Source: an uncultured Bacteroidia bacterium
Lineage (GTDB): Bacteria; Bacteroidota; Bacteroidia; Bacteroidales; UBA932
Direction: 5' to 3'
NCBI GenBank assembly: GCA_902785575.1
Contig: CACZZF010000002.1
Span: forward strand, 94,655 to 158,654
Length of the DNA stretch: 64,000 bases
Part shown: piece after piece, positions 36,550-46,114 of the stretch
How the letters are laid out: each line of letters opens with the position of its first letter
Position numbering within the stretch: the first letter of the stretch is position 1
The notes under the pieces: model-generated
What the model saw: the letters and a program-made list of their open reading frames with translations, nothing else
Databases searched by the model: none
What the model was told of the DNA's origin: nothing
Made by a program: the position numbers and the translations under genes

Positions 36550-37656
36550 ATGGCAGACATCAAAAACGACAGCAGGATCGTCCTGACCTTGGACGCTGGC
36601 GGCACCAACATGGTCTTTGGCGCCATGAAAGGCGGAGAGTATTATGGAGACACCCTTACCCTCCCCTCAAACGCATCCAACCTGGATCTTTGCCTGCAGG
36701 CTATGGTCCTCGGTTTCGGCACGATCATCGAGAGGCTCGGTGACGAGAAACCTGTGGCTATCAGTTTCGCCTTCCCTGGCCCGGCCGATTATCCTAATGG
36801 TATTATCGGTGGCTTCCTTCCCAACTTCCCGTCTTTCAGGGACGGAGTCGCTTTAGGACCGTTTCTCCAGAAAAAGTTCGGAGTTCCTGTATTCATTAAT
36901 AATGACGGAGACCTCTACGCTTATGGAGAGGCTCTCGGTGGCGCGCTGCCTGAGATCAATAAACGCCTTGAAGAGGCCGGAAGCTCAAAACGCTATCACA
37001 ATCTGATCGGTTACACCTTCGGCACAGGGTTCGGTATCGGAACTGTGATTGACGGAAGGCTCAACAGGGGTGATAACTCTTGTGTCGAGACTTTCTGCCT
37101 TAAGCATCCCGATATGCCTGATGTCATCGTGGAGGACGGTGTGGCCATCCGCGCCGTCAAGAGAGTATTCGGGGAACAATCTGGCAATCCTAACCATGGA
37201 CTTGAACCGAAAGAAATCGGCGCTATTGCCAGAGGGGACGCTCCCGGTGACCAGGCTGCCGCTATCAAGGCTTTCGACAAGATGGGAGAAGTTGCTGGAG
37301 ACGCCATCGCCACTGCCGTGACACTGATTGATGGTCTGGTGGTTATCGGAGGCGGTATCATGAACAATTACCAGTTCCTGATGCCCGGAATCCTCAGGAC
37401 AATGCGCGGGAAGATGCGCCAGCTTTCCGGAGACGTTCTCGACAGGGTCCAGATGAAGGTATACAACCTTGACGATCCTGCCGAGTTCGTGAATTTCGCT
37501 AAGGGTGAGGCCAGGAAACTGAAGATTTACGGCAGCGATGACGAGGTTGTCTATGACCCGCAGAAGAGAATAGGTGTCATGCGTTCTAAGATCGGGGCCA
37601 GCAAGGCCATTTCTCTCGGTGCCTACGCTTTCGCTCTTTCAGAACTTGACAAATAG
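36550..37656 (+). CDS. ROK-family sugar kinase
   Basis: 368 aa, cytoplasmic. Motifs: phosphate-binding LTLDAGGTNMVFGAM (~12), FPGPADYPNGII (~77), FINNDGDLYAYGEA (~116, catalytic Asp), GTGFGIGTVIDG (~158) and VIGGGIMNN (~268). The usual ROK zinc motif CxCGxxGC is absent; the region reads NSCVETFCLKHPDM, which I recall from other Bacteroidota ROK proteins. The substrate could be glucose, fructose, N-acetyl-mannosamine or mannose; being 11 bases ahead of mannose-6-phosphate isomerase, mannose is the natural guess. Confidence 0.9.
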   Translation: MADIKNDSRIVLTLDAGGTNMVFGAMKGGEYYGDTLTLPSNASNLDLCLQAMVLGFGTIIERLGDEKPVAISFAFPGPADYPNGIIGGFLPNFPSFRDGVALGPFLQKKFGVPVFINNDGDLYAYGEALGGALPEINKRLEEAGSSKRYHNLIGYTFGTGFGIGTVIDGRLNRGDNSCVETFCLKHPDMPDVIVEDGVAIRAVKRVFGEQSGNPNHGLEPKEIGAIARGDAPGDQAAAIKAFDKMGEVAGDAIATAVTLIDGLVVIGGGIMNNYQFLMPGILRTMRGKMRQLSGDVLDRVQMKVYNLDDPAEFVNFAKGEARKLKIYGSDDEVVYDPQKRIGVMRSKIGASKAISLGAYAFALSELDK

Positions 37657-37667
37657 GAGGAAAGGAC

Positions 37668-38657
37668 ATGATGTATCCTCTGAAATTCAAGCCTTATCTC
37701 TGCGAAAAAGTCTGGGGTGGAGAAAAGATAGCTCCTTTTAAGGGAATATTCACCACCAGAAACCGTATCGGTGAGAGTTGGGAGATATCAGCCGTGCCTG
37801 GCCACGTGTCTGTGGTTGACAATGGACCTCTTGCGGGGAAGTCGTTGACTGACATTATGATATCAAATGGAGTCGAACTCGCGGGCAAGAAAGTTATCGA
37901 GAAGACCGGGACCGAGTTCCCGTTGCTGATAAAGTTCATTGACGCCAAGGCTGACTTGTCCGTCCAAGTCCATCCTACTGACGAGCTTGCCGCAAGGACT
38001 AACCCTGGCCAGAAAGGCAAGACCGAGATGTGGTACGTGGTTGGAGCTGACAAGGGCGCCAAGCTGCTCAGCGGTCTTACCCAAGAGATCACTCCAGAGG
38101 AATATGAGGAGAAGGTCCAGGATAACACCATCACCGACGTTCTTGGTCGTTATGAGGTTCACCCCGGAGATGTGTTCTTCCTTCCCGCCGGTCGTATCCA
38201 TGCCATAGGCGCCGGCTCCTTCGTGGCTGAGATCCAGCAGACCTCGGACATCACTTACAGGATTTATGACTATGGCAGGCTTGGGCTTGACGGCAAACCT
38301 CGCGAGCTGCACCTGGAGAAAGCCAAGGAGGCGATTGACTATACCGTGTTCCCGGACTACAGGACCGATTATGTCCCCAAGAAGAACGTCGAAACCCGTC
38401 TTGTGAGTTGCAAGTACTTCACGACCAGTTTGTTCGATATTGACAAGCCGGTCTCGAAGAACCTCAGTGCCTTGGATTCGTTCGTAGTGGTGATGTGCGT
38501 CGCCGGGAATGGTGAGCTGGTGGACAACGAGGGTGACGGCTCGGTACATAGGCTTGAGATCCGTCAAGGTGAGACCGTCCTTGTGCCGGCCACTTCAAGC
38601 ACCATCGAGTTCCATCCCGATGGGGCCATGACTTGTTTGACTAGTTTTATTGAATAG
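37668..38657 (+). CDS. manA: Mannose-6-phosphate isomerase, class I
   Basis: 329 aa; the ATG at 37668 follows AGGAGG by six bases (an ATG one codon later is equally possible). Opening PLKFKPYLCEKVWGGEKI and zinc ligands in VQVHPTDELA (~100), KTEMWYVV (~118) and FFLPAGRIHAIGAGSFVAEIQQTSD (~168) identify a type I PMI. It interconverts mannose-6-phosphate and fructose-6-phosphate. With the ROK kinase ahead of it this forms a route for mannose into glycolysis, and it would serve the GH92 locus in the left part of the window. Confidence 0.95.
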   Translation: MMYPLKFKPYLCEKVWGGEKIAPFKGIFTTRNRIGESWEISAVPGHVSVVDNGPLAGKSLTDIMISNGVELAGKKVIEKTGTEFPLLIKFIDAKADLSVQVHPTDELAARTNPGQKGKTEMWYVVGADKGAKLLSGLTQEITPEEYEEKVQDNTITDVLGRYEVHPGDVFFLPAGRIHAIGAGSFVAEIQQTSDITYRIYDYGRLGLDGKPRELHLEKAKEAIDYTVFPDYRTDYVPKKNVETRLVSCKYFTTSLFDIDKPVSKNLSALDSFVVVMCVAGNGELVDNEGDGSVHRLEIRQGETVLVPATSSTIEFHPDGAMTCLTSFIE

Positions 38658-38683
38658 GAAACAATTAATATCCAAGAATTTAT

Positions 38684-38965
38684 ATGATTAGAATCAATTG
38701 TTTTTTCAAAGCTTCCGAGAAAGAGGGAGCCGTCGTCAAGGCTGTCGAGGCCGCTAAGGCATTGACTGAGAAATCGCTTGGTCACGAAGGCTGCGTCGCT
38801 TATGATGTGTTCTGCAGCGCTACCCGTCCCGATGTCTTCATGATTTGCGAGACTTGGAAAGATCAGGCTTGCCTGGACAAGCATTCCGCCACACCTGAAT
38901 TCGCTGAGAATGTCGGCATAATCCAGGAGAACGGAACATTGAAAATAGAGACCTTCGAGTTCTGA
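38684..38965 (+). CDS. Antibiotic-biosynthesis-monooxygenase (ABM) family protein
   Basis: 93 aa, the size of a single ferredoxin-like ABM domain. Pattern EGCVAYDVFCSATRPDVFMICETWKDQACLDKHSATPEF matches the family core (shown in two overlapping parts: GCVAYDVF and ETWKDQACLDKH). Members include small quinol monooxygenases and proteins of unknown role. It lies 26 bases after manA and may be co-transcribed, though its function seems unrelated. Substrate unknown. Confidence 0.82.
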   Translation: MIRINCFFKASEKEGAVVKAVEAAKALTEKSLGHEGCVAYDVFCSATRPDVFMICETWKDQACLDKHSATPEFAENVGIIQENGTLKIETFEF

Positions 38966-38991
38966 TTCCCGAGGAAGACTGTGAGGACCTA

Positions 38992-40095
38992 TTAATAAAT
39001 GGGATAGTCGATGTCTTCCTTGTAATACACAAAGGGTCCGAAGATCATTTCCACTGTTGATTCGGCGGCTATGGACACGATTCCCATGCCGCCGTTCACG
39101 TTATTCGGCAGCATAGTCGGCTCGATGATAGGAGAGACATCGTAGCCGTAAGTGGCCATGTTGTTCAGTGCCCTGAGATAGTTGTAGAAGCTTCGGTCGA
39201 AACTTTTCAAACTGAGGTTGAGGAACCTGTTGATTTCGGCCCTGTCGGCTTCGAAGAAGTAATAATAACGGCTCTTGAAGTAATAGGAAGGAATATAAAA
39301 CCGCACTGTGGCATCGGAGTCCTTGAACATTTTATCCGAGAAACAGTGCGTCGAGTTGACAGGCAACAGATCCTCAAACAGCTCACCCATGCCGGAGGAA
39401 TAACCATCCTCGAGAATCAAGTCATGGAAAGTCTCGTAATCAAGCCAGTAAGGACCTTCGGTGTCGACACGGGTCTCTCCTTCGCCATCTGAGCTCAAAC
39501 TGGTGACCGTGGTCAGATTTCCGTTCATGGAGTAATAATTGTCCTCACCTTGGACATCGCGAAGCCGCAGTGTGAATTCCAAATATTCCTGCTCATAAGT
39601 ATCAGTTCCATCAATGTCCTGATATACAAAGGATTTCACGACGGTGGCCGTGTCTACTGACATGATTGTACCAGGCTTTGGCACCACAAGTTCCGTCCAA
39701 GCGTTCAGATTCCCCTTGGAGGCTTCGATCCTCACTTTGTCTCCTGGCTTGAAATTGGCCTCGAACTCATATCGCGTGTAAGGGAAGCGGTTTGGAACAA
39801 GCTGAGTCTCACCTGTCTGCCAGTCGACAAGCTCTTCGGTATATCCTGCGGGTATCGCCTTCGCGACACTTCTGGCTCCATTCACAAAGCATTCCACTTT
39901 GGCTCCTGGTAGTGAATCAATCCTGTCCGGATAACTCATCGACAGAAACAGAGTGTGCTTCGAGTTTGTCGTGGAGAGTTGGCCCAGAATTGTGATCTTC
40001 CCGTCACTCGGGTCGTATTCGTACCTTATGGTGTTCTCACAAGCCACAAACCCGAGAGCGGCAATCAATATGGTGATTATCAAGTGTTTCCTCAT
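38992..40095 (-). CDS. DUF4249-family lipoprotein, partner of the TonB receptor
   Basis: 367 aa, lipobox FVACEN (Cys ~20). An N-terminal Ig-like part (KITILGQLSTTNSKHTLFLSMSYP...GAKVECFVNG) followed by YEFEANFKPGDKVRIEAS and the long C-terminal part are typical of DUF4249. Such proteins are commonly encoded next to a TonB receptor, as here (six-base gap), and probably act as its surface partner much as SusD does for SusC. Ligand unknown. Confidence 0.85.
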   Translation of the reverse strand: MRKHLIITILIAALGFVACENTIRYEYDPSDGKITILGQLSTTNSKHTLFLSMSYPDRIDSLPGAKVECFVNGARSVAKAIPAGYTEELVDWQTGETQLVPNRFPYTRYEFEANFKPGDKVRIEASKGNLNAWTELVVPKPGTIMSVDTATVVKSFVYQDIDGTDTYEQEYLEFTLRLRDVQGEDNYYSMNGNLTTVTSLSSDGEGETRVDTEGPYWLDYETFHDLILEDGYSSGMGELFEDLLPVNSTHCFSDKMFKDSDATVRFYIPSYYFKSRYYYFFEADRAEINRFLNLSLKSFDRSFYNYLRALNNMATYGYDVSPIIEPTMLPNNVNGGMGIVSIAAESTVEMIFGPFVYYKEDIDYPIY

Positions 40096-40101
40096 AGCTT
40101 G

Positions 40102-42537
40102 TCAGAAATTGCGGGTCCAACTTATTGACGGCAGGATCGGGAGGATGGTGATCTTTTTCATCTTCAGGCTCGTTCCGATACGATTGCCGTTTTTGTCATA
40201 ATCCGGACCGTAATCCATAAAGACGAAGTTCGGATTCATTTGGTTGTAAACGTTATACACACTGAGATTCCACACGCTTTCCCCTCGGCGCCGCTCCTTG
40301 TGGTAGCTGGCTCCGAGATTGAGCCTGTGGCTGGGAGGGATACGGAAATTGTTGCGATGGTCAACGTACTGTGCGTCAATTATATAACCATCCGGATGCA
40401 AGACCGCGACTTGGCGGACAGGGACTGTGGTTGTTCCTCCGGTGGCGAAAGACCATGCGCCGTCAATGCCCCAGGTCTTGTTGAAACGATGGTCCACGCT
40501 TATATCGATGCTGTGGCGACGGTCATATTTGTAGGGGAAGCGCTCCCCGTTGTTAATTGATCCGTCCGGGAATATACGGTCGGATTTTGCCAGGGTGTAG
40601 GCGAACCAGCCGGTTGTCTTGCCCGCTGTCTTCTGGACGAGGAACTCTATTCCTCGAGCCGTTCCCTCACCCATTTCCACTCGGTTCTCCCAGCCATCCG
40701 AGGTGCCCAGCATCAAGGTTCCGTCCTTATACTCAAGGATATTGTTCATTTTCTTGAGATAACCCTCAATGGAGAACTCCCAGCCCTTGATCTTGTCATA
40801 ATATACTCCGGCAGAGAACTGGTCTGAGGTCACGGGCCTGATATCCTTGGTGATGGGGACCCAAAGGTCGACCGGAAGGGATATCTGGGCAGAACTCAGC
40901 AAGTGGACATATTGGGCCATCCTGGCGTAGCCGGCTTTGAAAGAGAGCCCGTTGCCAGCTGACACCTTTGCGGAGACTCGTGGTTGGAGGCTCCAATAAG
41001 TCTGTCCCTCGGTGTTGAACATGGAGAGCCGGAAGCCGGGATTGATTGTGACATGCTCCCCGAGACTCAGGTCGTCCTCGGCATAGAAGGATAGCTCATG
41101 ACCCCTATAGACCTTTTTGGGGTCAGTGAAATATAGTGTTGTGTCGATCTGGACATTATCGCCTTGAACTTCACGGTCGACAGCGGACATCCTTTCCGGG
41201 ATGAATGTGTGCCAGGTATACTCAGTGCCGAATTTCACAAGGTGGCTTGGCGAGGGATTGAAATCAAAGTCTGATCGCAGGCTGATATCCCTTATTCCTG
41301 AGCGGTAGTCGAGATGGTATCTGTTGGTGGATTTCACCCCATCCACTATCTCGGTCTCTTTTTCCCCGGCGTTCATCACCATCTTGTAGCGGTTGTAAGA
41401 TAGTGTCGTGTTGGAGAATAACTTGCTGTTATAGATGTGGTTCCATCTTGCGAACCCTACTGTGTTGCCCCAGAACACCCCGACATCCGTGCGGCTCTTA
41501 TACTTGTGATGTGTTGTCTCCAGACCGATAGTCTCTGTTCCTTCTCCCTGCTCTTCCTCATTAAACAAGAACCTGTCCCTTCCATGGTAGGTTCCGAAGT
41601 AAAACCGGTCACGGTCACTCAAGCGCCAAGTGACTTTCCCGTTGAGGTCATAGAAATAGTAGTTGGCGTATTCGTCTTTGAGAAGCAGTTTGATAAAAGG
41701 GGAGTATAGGATGGTGTGCATCCCTCTGGCGCTGACGGAGTAAGAGAGTTTATCTTTTATTATCGGCCCTTCCAGATGGATCTTGTCGCTGATCAGCCCG
41801 ATGCTGGCCGTACCACGGGTCTCTTTCATGTTCCCGTCATTTGTGCGGATGTCCACTATGCTGGACACCCTTCCACCGTAACGGGCCGGGAAGGAACCTT
41901 TGTAGAGAGTGACTTTCTTCACCGCCTCCGGCTGGAAAACCGAGAATATGCCGAGCATGTGGTCGACATTGTAGATAGGCACCCCATCCAGCAGGATGAG
42001 GTTCTCGTCGGGTCCTCCTCCACGGACGTAAATACCTGAGAATCCCTCATTTCCGCCTTGAACGCCAGGCATCATCTGAAGGACTTTCAGGACATCGGCC
42101 TCGCCGAAAAGCACCGGCGTGTTCTTGATCTGGGCGATAGGAACATCGATGGCGCCCAGATATGTGGATTGTATTCCGGCGTCTTTGCTGGCGACAACCC
42201 TGGAAGAGGCCAGGGTCTCCCCGGATTTGAGAGCCACATTGATAACCGTGTCTCTCAAAAGGGCTATGTGCCGGACATCGTCCTTGTATCCCACATAAGA
42301 ATACTGGAAATCATATTCTCCGGCCCGGAGTGTCAGGGAGTAATATCCGAAATTGTTGGTGACAGCTCCGGTGCCGGAAATCCCTTCGAGGATTCCCGCT
42401 CCGATCAGAGTCTCTCCGCTATCATAGTCAGTGATGTGGCCGCTAATGGTCACTTTCCGCTGAGCGAAAGCCTGCGCCTCATAAATAAGCGCGAGAAGCA
42501 TAGCCACTCGCGCTATTTTCCATCCAAGATTTGCCAT
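40102..42537 (-). CDS. TonB-dependent receptor with carboxypeptidase-like N-terminal domain
   Basis: 811 aa, signal peptide ending AFAQRK. Carboxypeptidase-regulatory-like domain (~27-110: ISGHITDYDSGETLIGAGI, VGYKDD), plug (~125-240: GEADVLKVLQMMPGVQGG, GIYVRGGGPDENLILLDGVP, GGRVSSIVDIRTNDG), then a barrel ending in WTRNF. Its start codon overlaps the stop of the S41 peptidase by one base (TGATG). The substrate is unknown; the DUF4249 pairing does not point to a glycan. Smaller than SusC (811 against 1070 aa). Confidence 0.92.
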   Translation of the reverse strand: MANLGWKIARVAMLLALIYEAQAFAQRKVTISGHITDYDSGETLIGAGILEGISGTGAVTNNFGYYSLTLRAGEYDFQYSYVGYKDDVRHIALLRDTVINVALKSGETLASSRVVASKDAGIQSTYLGAIDVPIAQIKNTPVLFGEADVLKVLQMMPGVQGGNEGFSGIYVRGGGPDENLILLDGVPIYNVDHMLGIFSVFQPEAVKKVTLYKGSFPARYGGRVSSIVDIRTNDGNMKETRGTASIGLISDKIHLEGPIIKDKLSYSVSARGMHTILYSPFIKLLLKDEYANYYFYDLNGKVTWRLSDRDRFYFGTYHGRDRFLFNEEEQGEGTETIGLETTHHKYKSRTDVGVFWGNTVGFARWNHIYNSKLFSNTTLSYNRYKMVMNAGEKETEIVDGVKSTNRYHLDYRSGIRDISLRSDFDFNPSPSHLVKFGTEYTWHTFIPERMSAVDREVQGDNVQIDTTLYFTDPKKVYRGHELSFYAEDDLSLGEHVTINPGFRLSMFNTEGQTYWSLQPRVSAKVSAGNGLSFKAGYARMAQYVHLLSSAQISLPVDLWVPITKDIRPVTSDQFSAGVYYDKIKGWEFSIEGYLKKMNNILEYKDGTLMLGTSDGWENRVEMGEGTARGIEFLVQKTAGKTTGWFAYTLAKSDRIFPDGSINNGERFPYKYDRRHSIDISVDHRFNKTWGIDGAWSFATGGTTTVPVRQVAVLHPDGYIIDAQYVDHRNNFRIPPSHRLNLGASYHKERRRGESVWNLSVYNVYNQMNPNFVFMDYGPDYDKNGNRIGTSLKMKKITILPILPSISWTRNF

Positions 42538-44147
42538 CAGAATGTGATCATCGGCTTTGTCAAAGCTTCTTTAAGTTGATCATCATAGCGCAGGCGAGTC
42601 TTGATTCCCGCTTCCTGGAAGAAGTAACGGACCATGACCTCCTCCTCAATGAACGGGACGATCTCGTCCTTCTTGAGATTCAGGAAAGTCTCTTTGTCCA
42701 TCTCAAGGGCTTTGCTCATCGCCTCGATCTGGTCTTTCATACTGTCCGCGAGTCCGTCTTTCTGCAGTTCTTTCTTGACCTGGTCGAAATAGGTCCTCGC
42801 GGTGGAGCGGTAGTCGAACTCTTTTGTCTTCGCGAACTCAACGAAGTCCTTCCAGTCAGCGTCAGACATTGTCCAATCCTCAGGGATGCTCTGATGCTCC
42901 CGGACGAACTTGAGGGTATATTCCTGTATGATGTTCGAATACACGAGGGAGTAAGTCAACCGGCTGTATTCATGGCCTTTGACTATGACATCCGGGGTGA
43001 TTCCGCCACCATCTCTGACAATCCTGCCCTTGGAGGTCTTGAACTCATGGGTCAGGGAGTCGGGAATATGAGCCACGCTGCCATCCTCGTTGCGGTTGGC
43101 GTAGTCAATAGCCTGCACGCAACGTCCGGAAGGAGTGTAGTATTTCGATGTCGTGACCTTGATCTGTCCGTTGTAAGGAAGTGGTTTGATGGTCTGGACA
43201 AGTCCCTTTCCGTAAGTCCTGGTACCCATCACGGTCGCGCGGTCAAGATCCTGCAGGGCTCCGGTCACGATCTCTGATGAAGATGCTGAGCCGGAATCCA
43301 CCATGATAAGGATAGGAATCTCTGTGTCAATTGGTTCCGTGGTGGTTTTGTATTGCTGCTCCCCAGTCCCTTTGCCTTTTGACGACACCACCAGCGAGCC
43401 TTTCGGGACGAAGAGGGAGACTATGTTCACCGCCTCGCTCATAAGGCCGCCGCCGTTGCCGCGGAGATCCAAGACAAGTTTCTTCATGCCCTGCTTCTTC
43501 AGGTTCAAGACAGCGTTGCGGATCTCGCCGGAGACATTCTCGGTGAATCCGCTCTGGTAGATGTATCCTGTCTGGGAGTCAAGCATTCCAGCGTATTCAA
43601 CATCGGGGAGATGGATTCTCTCTCGGGTTATGTCGATATCAACGATCTCCCCGGTGTAGACTTTCTTTACCTTGAACCTGACTTTCGTGCCGGGTTTGCC
43701 CTTCATCTTGTCGGAAGCCTCCTGACTGGTAAGACCGTGGGTCGACTCTCCGTCGATCTCCATTATCTCATCACCGCACTGGAGCCCGTATTTCTCCGCC
43801 GGAGAGTTCTTATATGGCTCATTGATAATGACATTCCCATCCTTATCCGGCTTATAGATAATAGCTCCGATACCTCCGTAGGTCTTTGCGATCATCATCT
43901 GCAGGTCCTCGTTGTCCTCCTCGGGGATGTAAATGGTGTACGGATCCAAGGCTCCCAACATGGCGTCAATCCCGGCTCTCTCGATCCTGTCCACAGGAAG
44001 GGAGTCGACATAGGAGCGATTAAGCTCTTTCAAGATGGAGTTCTGGATCTCGGTCCATTGCCCGAGCTTGAAACTCTGCGATTGCGCGAGAGCGACTCCG
44101 CAGGTGAGGATAGCCACAGTGGCCGTCAAGATTGTTTTCTTGATCAT
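42537..44147 (-). CDS. S41-family C-terminal processing peptidase
   Basis: 536 aa, signal peptide ending GVALAQS. PDZ domain (~85-175: YGGIGAIIYKP, SPAEKYGLQCGDEIMEIDGE), then the S41 protease core with LDLRGNGGGLMSEAVNI (~230), MVDSGSASSSEIVTGAL (~285, nucleophile Ser in GSASSSE) and GTRTYGKGLVQ (~310, general-base Lys). A C-terminal helical part (~400-536) ends the protein. Such proteases process or degrade periplasmic proteins by their C-terminus. It is the first gene of a three-gene set with the TonB receptor and DUF4249 lipoprotein. Confidence 0.94.
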   Translation of the reverse strand: MIKKTILTATVAILTCGVALAQSQSFKLGQWTEIQNSILKELNRSYVDSLPVDRIERAGIDAMLGALDPYTIYIPEEDNEDLQMMIAKTYGGIGAIIYKPDKDGNVIINEPYKNSPAEKYGLQCGDEIMEIDGESTHGLTSQEASDKMKGKPGTKVRFKVKKVYTGEIVDIDITRERIHLPDVEYAGMLDSQTGYIYQSGFTENVSGEIRNAVLNLKKQGMKKLVLDLRGNGGGLMSEAVNIVSLFVPKGSLVVSSKGKGTGEQQYKTTTEPIDTEIPILIMVDSGSASSSEIVTGALQDLDRATVMGTRTYGKGLVQTIKPLPYNGQIKVTTSKYYTPSGRCVQAIDYANRNEDGSVAHIPDSLTHEFKTSKGRIVRDGGGITPDVIVKGHEYSRLTYSLVYSNIIQEYTLKFVREHQSIPEDWTMSDADWKDFVEFAKTKEFDYRSTARTYFDQVKKELQKDGLADSMKDQIEAMSKALEMDKETFLNLKKDEIVPFIEEEVMVRYFFQEAGIKTRLRYDDQLKEALTKPMITF

Positions 44148-44174
44148 ATTCTTGTAGATTCAAATTCCAATCCG

Positions 44175-44182
44175 CAAAAATA
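44175..44182 (-). promoter_or_regulatory. -7 element of the S41/TonB/DUF4249 set
   Basis: TATTTTTG on the minus strand, perfect TAnnTTTG, 28 bases before the S41 start. No TTG at the usual -33 distance was found. Confidence 0.45.
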
Positions 44183-44202
44183 CTAAATATCGTGCCATAC
44201 AG

Positions 44203-44718
44203 TCATCGATTATCATGGGTATCGGTGCCGATGATATCATCCTCGGTCGAAGCGTCGATGATCGACTGGACGTAGGCTTCTATCGCGGAAAGGCCAGCCG
44301 CCAATTGTTTTGGAGGCCAGGCATTGGAGCCCCCTGTTGAGATTGAGCCATCCTCATACCTTATCGAAGTGTGCCACATGTAGCCGTCCAGGACCTCGAA
44401 TTTCGGAGTGTAGGAGTTGCTGAGATTCCAGAGCTTGTATTCCCTGACAAAGCCATCAATCTTCTTCAAGGCATCGTCGGGGCATTTGTAGATGGTGATC
44501 TCTGGGTTACAGTCGTGGGAGTACATGAGCTTCAGATGACCATCTTCTCCCTTCTCGATCTTGTACCATGTGATGTACCACATCATAGTTCCCGAGTAGG
44601 AATGCTCATATTCCTTGATTGACTCCGGAGGAAGGTTTTTCACATATTTGTTGTCCCACGGTTTGGTGCAGGAGAACATGGCCCCTAAAAGAGAAAGGGC
44701 CAGAACAGTTTTAAACAT
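44203..44718 (-). CDS. Hypothetical lipoprotein
   Basis: 171 aa, lipobox MFSCTK (Cys ~17). The mature protein is rich in Trp and Tyr (MMWYITWYKIEKGE, EYKLWNLSNSYTPKFEVLDGYMW) and seems beta-rich. I recognise no domain. It lies seven bases after the nucleoside hydrolase gene at the end of a four-gene minus-strand set, so it may assist one of those surface or periplasmic enzymes. Confidence 0.72.
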   Translation of the reverse strand: MFKTVLALSLLGAMFSCTKPWDNKYVKNLPPESIKEYEHSYSGTMMWYITWYKIEKGEDGHLKLMYSHDCNPEITIYKCPDDALKKIDGFVREYKLWNLSNSYTPKFEVLDGYMWHTSIRYEDGSISTGGSNAWPPKQLAAGLSAIEAYVQSIIDASTEDDIIGTDTHDNR

Positions 44719-44725
44719 GATGTTC

Positions 44726-46096
44726 CTAGTGCTGTATTGCCATGACTCTCAAGTACTTCAGGATAGTGTCGCACCACTCCTCGTCACCGGGGAACTGGTA
44801 ACGGGCGTTGCCCTTCGGATCGGGAGTGAAAATTGTCTCTCCCTTCGGGGTCAGCTCAACCCAACCACGCTCTGACAGGGTGTAGAGGTCGTCTCCCTCC
44901 ACAGCATTGATGACAGCAAGAGGATCCCACATCTTCTGACCGGTGTCACACTGGACATTCTGGTAAATCCACTTGATAGGATGGCAGTCTGTCCAGTCCA
45001 TGTCGGAAATGACCAGCTCAGGCTTGTAATTCAGCGGATCGCCAACTTCTCCAGGGGAGAAGATAATGTCGATCTCCTTTGGCCATAACTCAAAGAATTT
45101 CAGTGAGAAATCAATCGCCTGGGTGAAGTTGTAGTCAGGCTCGACAGCCTCTCCGAAGACTCCGCCCATGGTGTAGATCGCTTTGACCTTGTTGCGCACA
45201 AGCTCGACTCCATTGAGATTGGAATACTCATCCGGGCCGGACTGGAGAAGGCGGCTGAGGGAGGTGACAAAACCCACGGAAGCGATTGTAACGCTGTGGT
45301 CAGGCTGCGCCGCGAGAAGCTTGCGGTAGAGTTTGTAGCCTTCGGGATATTCGTCCTTGCTCTTGTAGGTCTGCTTGAACATAGGTTCCGCATCCTCGGT
45401 GCGGGCGTAAGCGACATTATGGTAGGGGATGAACACCTTCGGATCCTTGATACCAGCCCTCTCGAGACCGATAGGGATATCAGGATAACCATAGAAGTTG
45501 TTCAACACATCGACAGCGTCGGCATTGGCGGCGCCCATACGGTCAACCACAACTCCGAGGAGGGTGCAGCGCTTCATGTCCATGTAGCGGTACAGGAGCA
45601 TCAAGGCGAAGAGGTCGTCGGTGGATGATCCCATGTCGCAATCAAAGATTATGCGGCAGTCTTGCTGCTCATAATTGGATTTGATGTTAATTCCCTTGCC
45701 GGCGTCGTAAACGGTGTGCTGCCCGTTTTCCCTGGCGAAGGCGACGGCGGCCGCGAGGCTGTCCTCAGGGAACATCCTTGTGGAATCGAAATAGTATTTT
45801 CCGTTCTCGGGATTATACCAGCCGCCCACCAGGCCGTCATGCTCGCGGGCATGCTTCACCACGGCGGGGATGCTCTTTTTGTCGAAACTGTTCTGGGTGG
45901 CGATATAAGACACCATAAGCCCCTTGTCGGGCTGCCTCATAGTGTTGAGGTCGAGGGTGAATCCGTCAGGATACATCTGGCCCATCGCCCAAATGGCGTT
46001 GTATAGTTCCTTGTCGGAGAGTTTGACCTTCTGCGCGGAGACGGTCAGTGATACCAGCAACAAAGCGAAAATGGATAATAATTTCAGAGGTTTCAT
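44726..46096 (-). CDS. Secreted nucleoside-hydrolase family protein
   Basis: 456 aa, signal peptide ending LTVSAQK. An N-terminal extension of ~120 residues (not in the ~315-residue classical enzymes) precedes the hydrolase fold. The metal-binding signature reads IIFDCDMGSSTDDLFAL (~128), where the classical enzyme has DxDPGxDD, so two residues are inserted before the DD pair; this form is familiar from Bacteroidota. Later motifs: VTIASVGFVTSLSRLL (~240), KAIYTMGGVFGE (~277), WDPLAVINAV (~395). Family members split nucleosides into base and ribose. Secretion and the sialidase-like and esterase neighbours suggest breakdown of external N-glycosides; the exact substrate is open. Confidence 0.85.
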   Translation of the reverse strand: MKPLKLLSIFALLLVSLTVSAQKVKLSDKELYNAIWAMGQMYPDGFTLDLNTMRQPDKGLMVSYIATQNSFDKKSIPAVVKHAREHDGLVGGWYNPENGKYYFDSTRMFPEDSLAAAVAFARENGQHTVYDAGKGINIKSNYEQQDCRIIFDCDMGSSTDDLFALMLLYRYMDMKRCTLLGVVVDRMGAANADAVDVLNNFYGYPDIPIGLERAGIKDPKVFIPYHNVAYARTEDAEPMFKQTYKSKDEYPEGYKLYRKLLAAQPDHSVTIASVGFVTSLSRLLQSGPDEYSNLNGVELVRNKVKAIYTMGGVFGEAVEPDYNFTQAIDFSLKFFELWPKEIDIIFSPGEVGDPLNYKPELVISDMDWTDCHPIKWIYQNVQCDTGQKMWDPLAVINAVEGDDLYTLSERGWVELTPKGETIFTPDPKGNARYQFPGDEEWCDTILKYLRVMAIQH

Positions 46097-46114
46097 ACGG
46101 TAAGTGTTTTTAAA

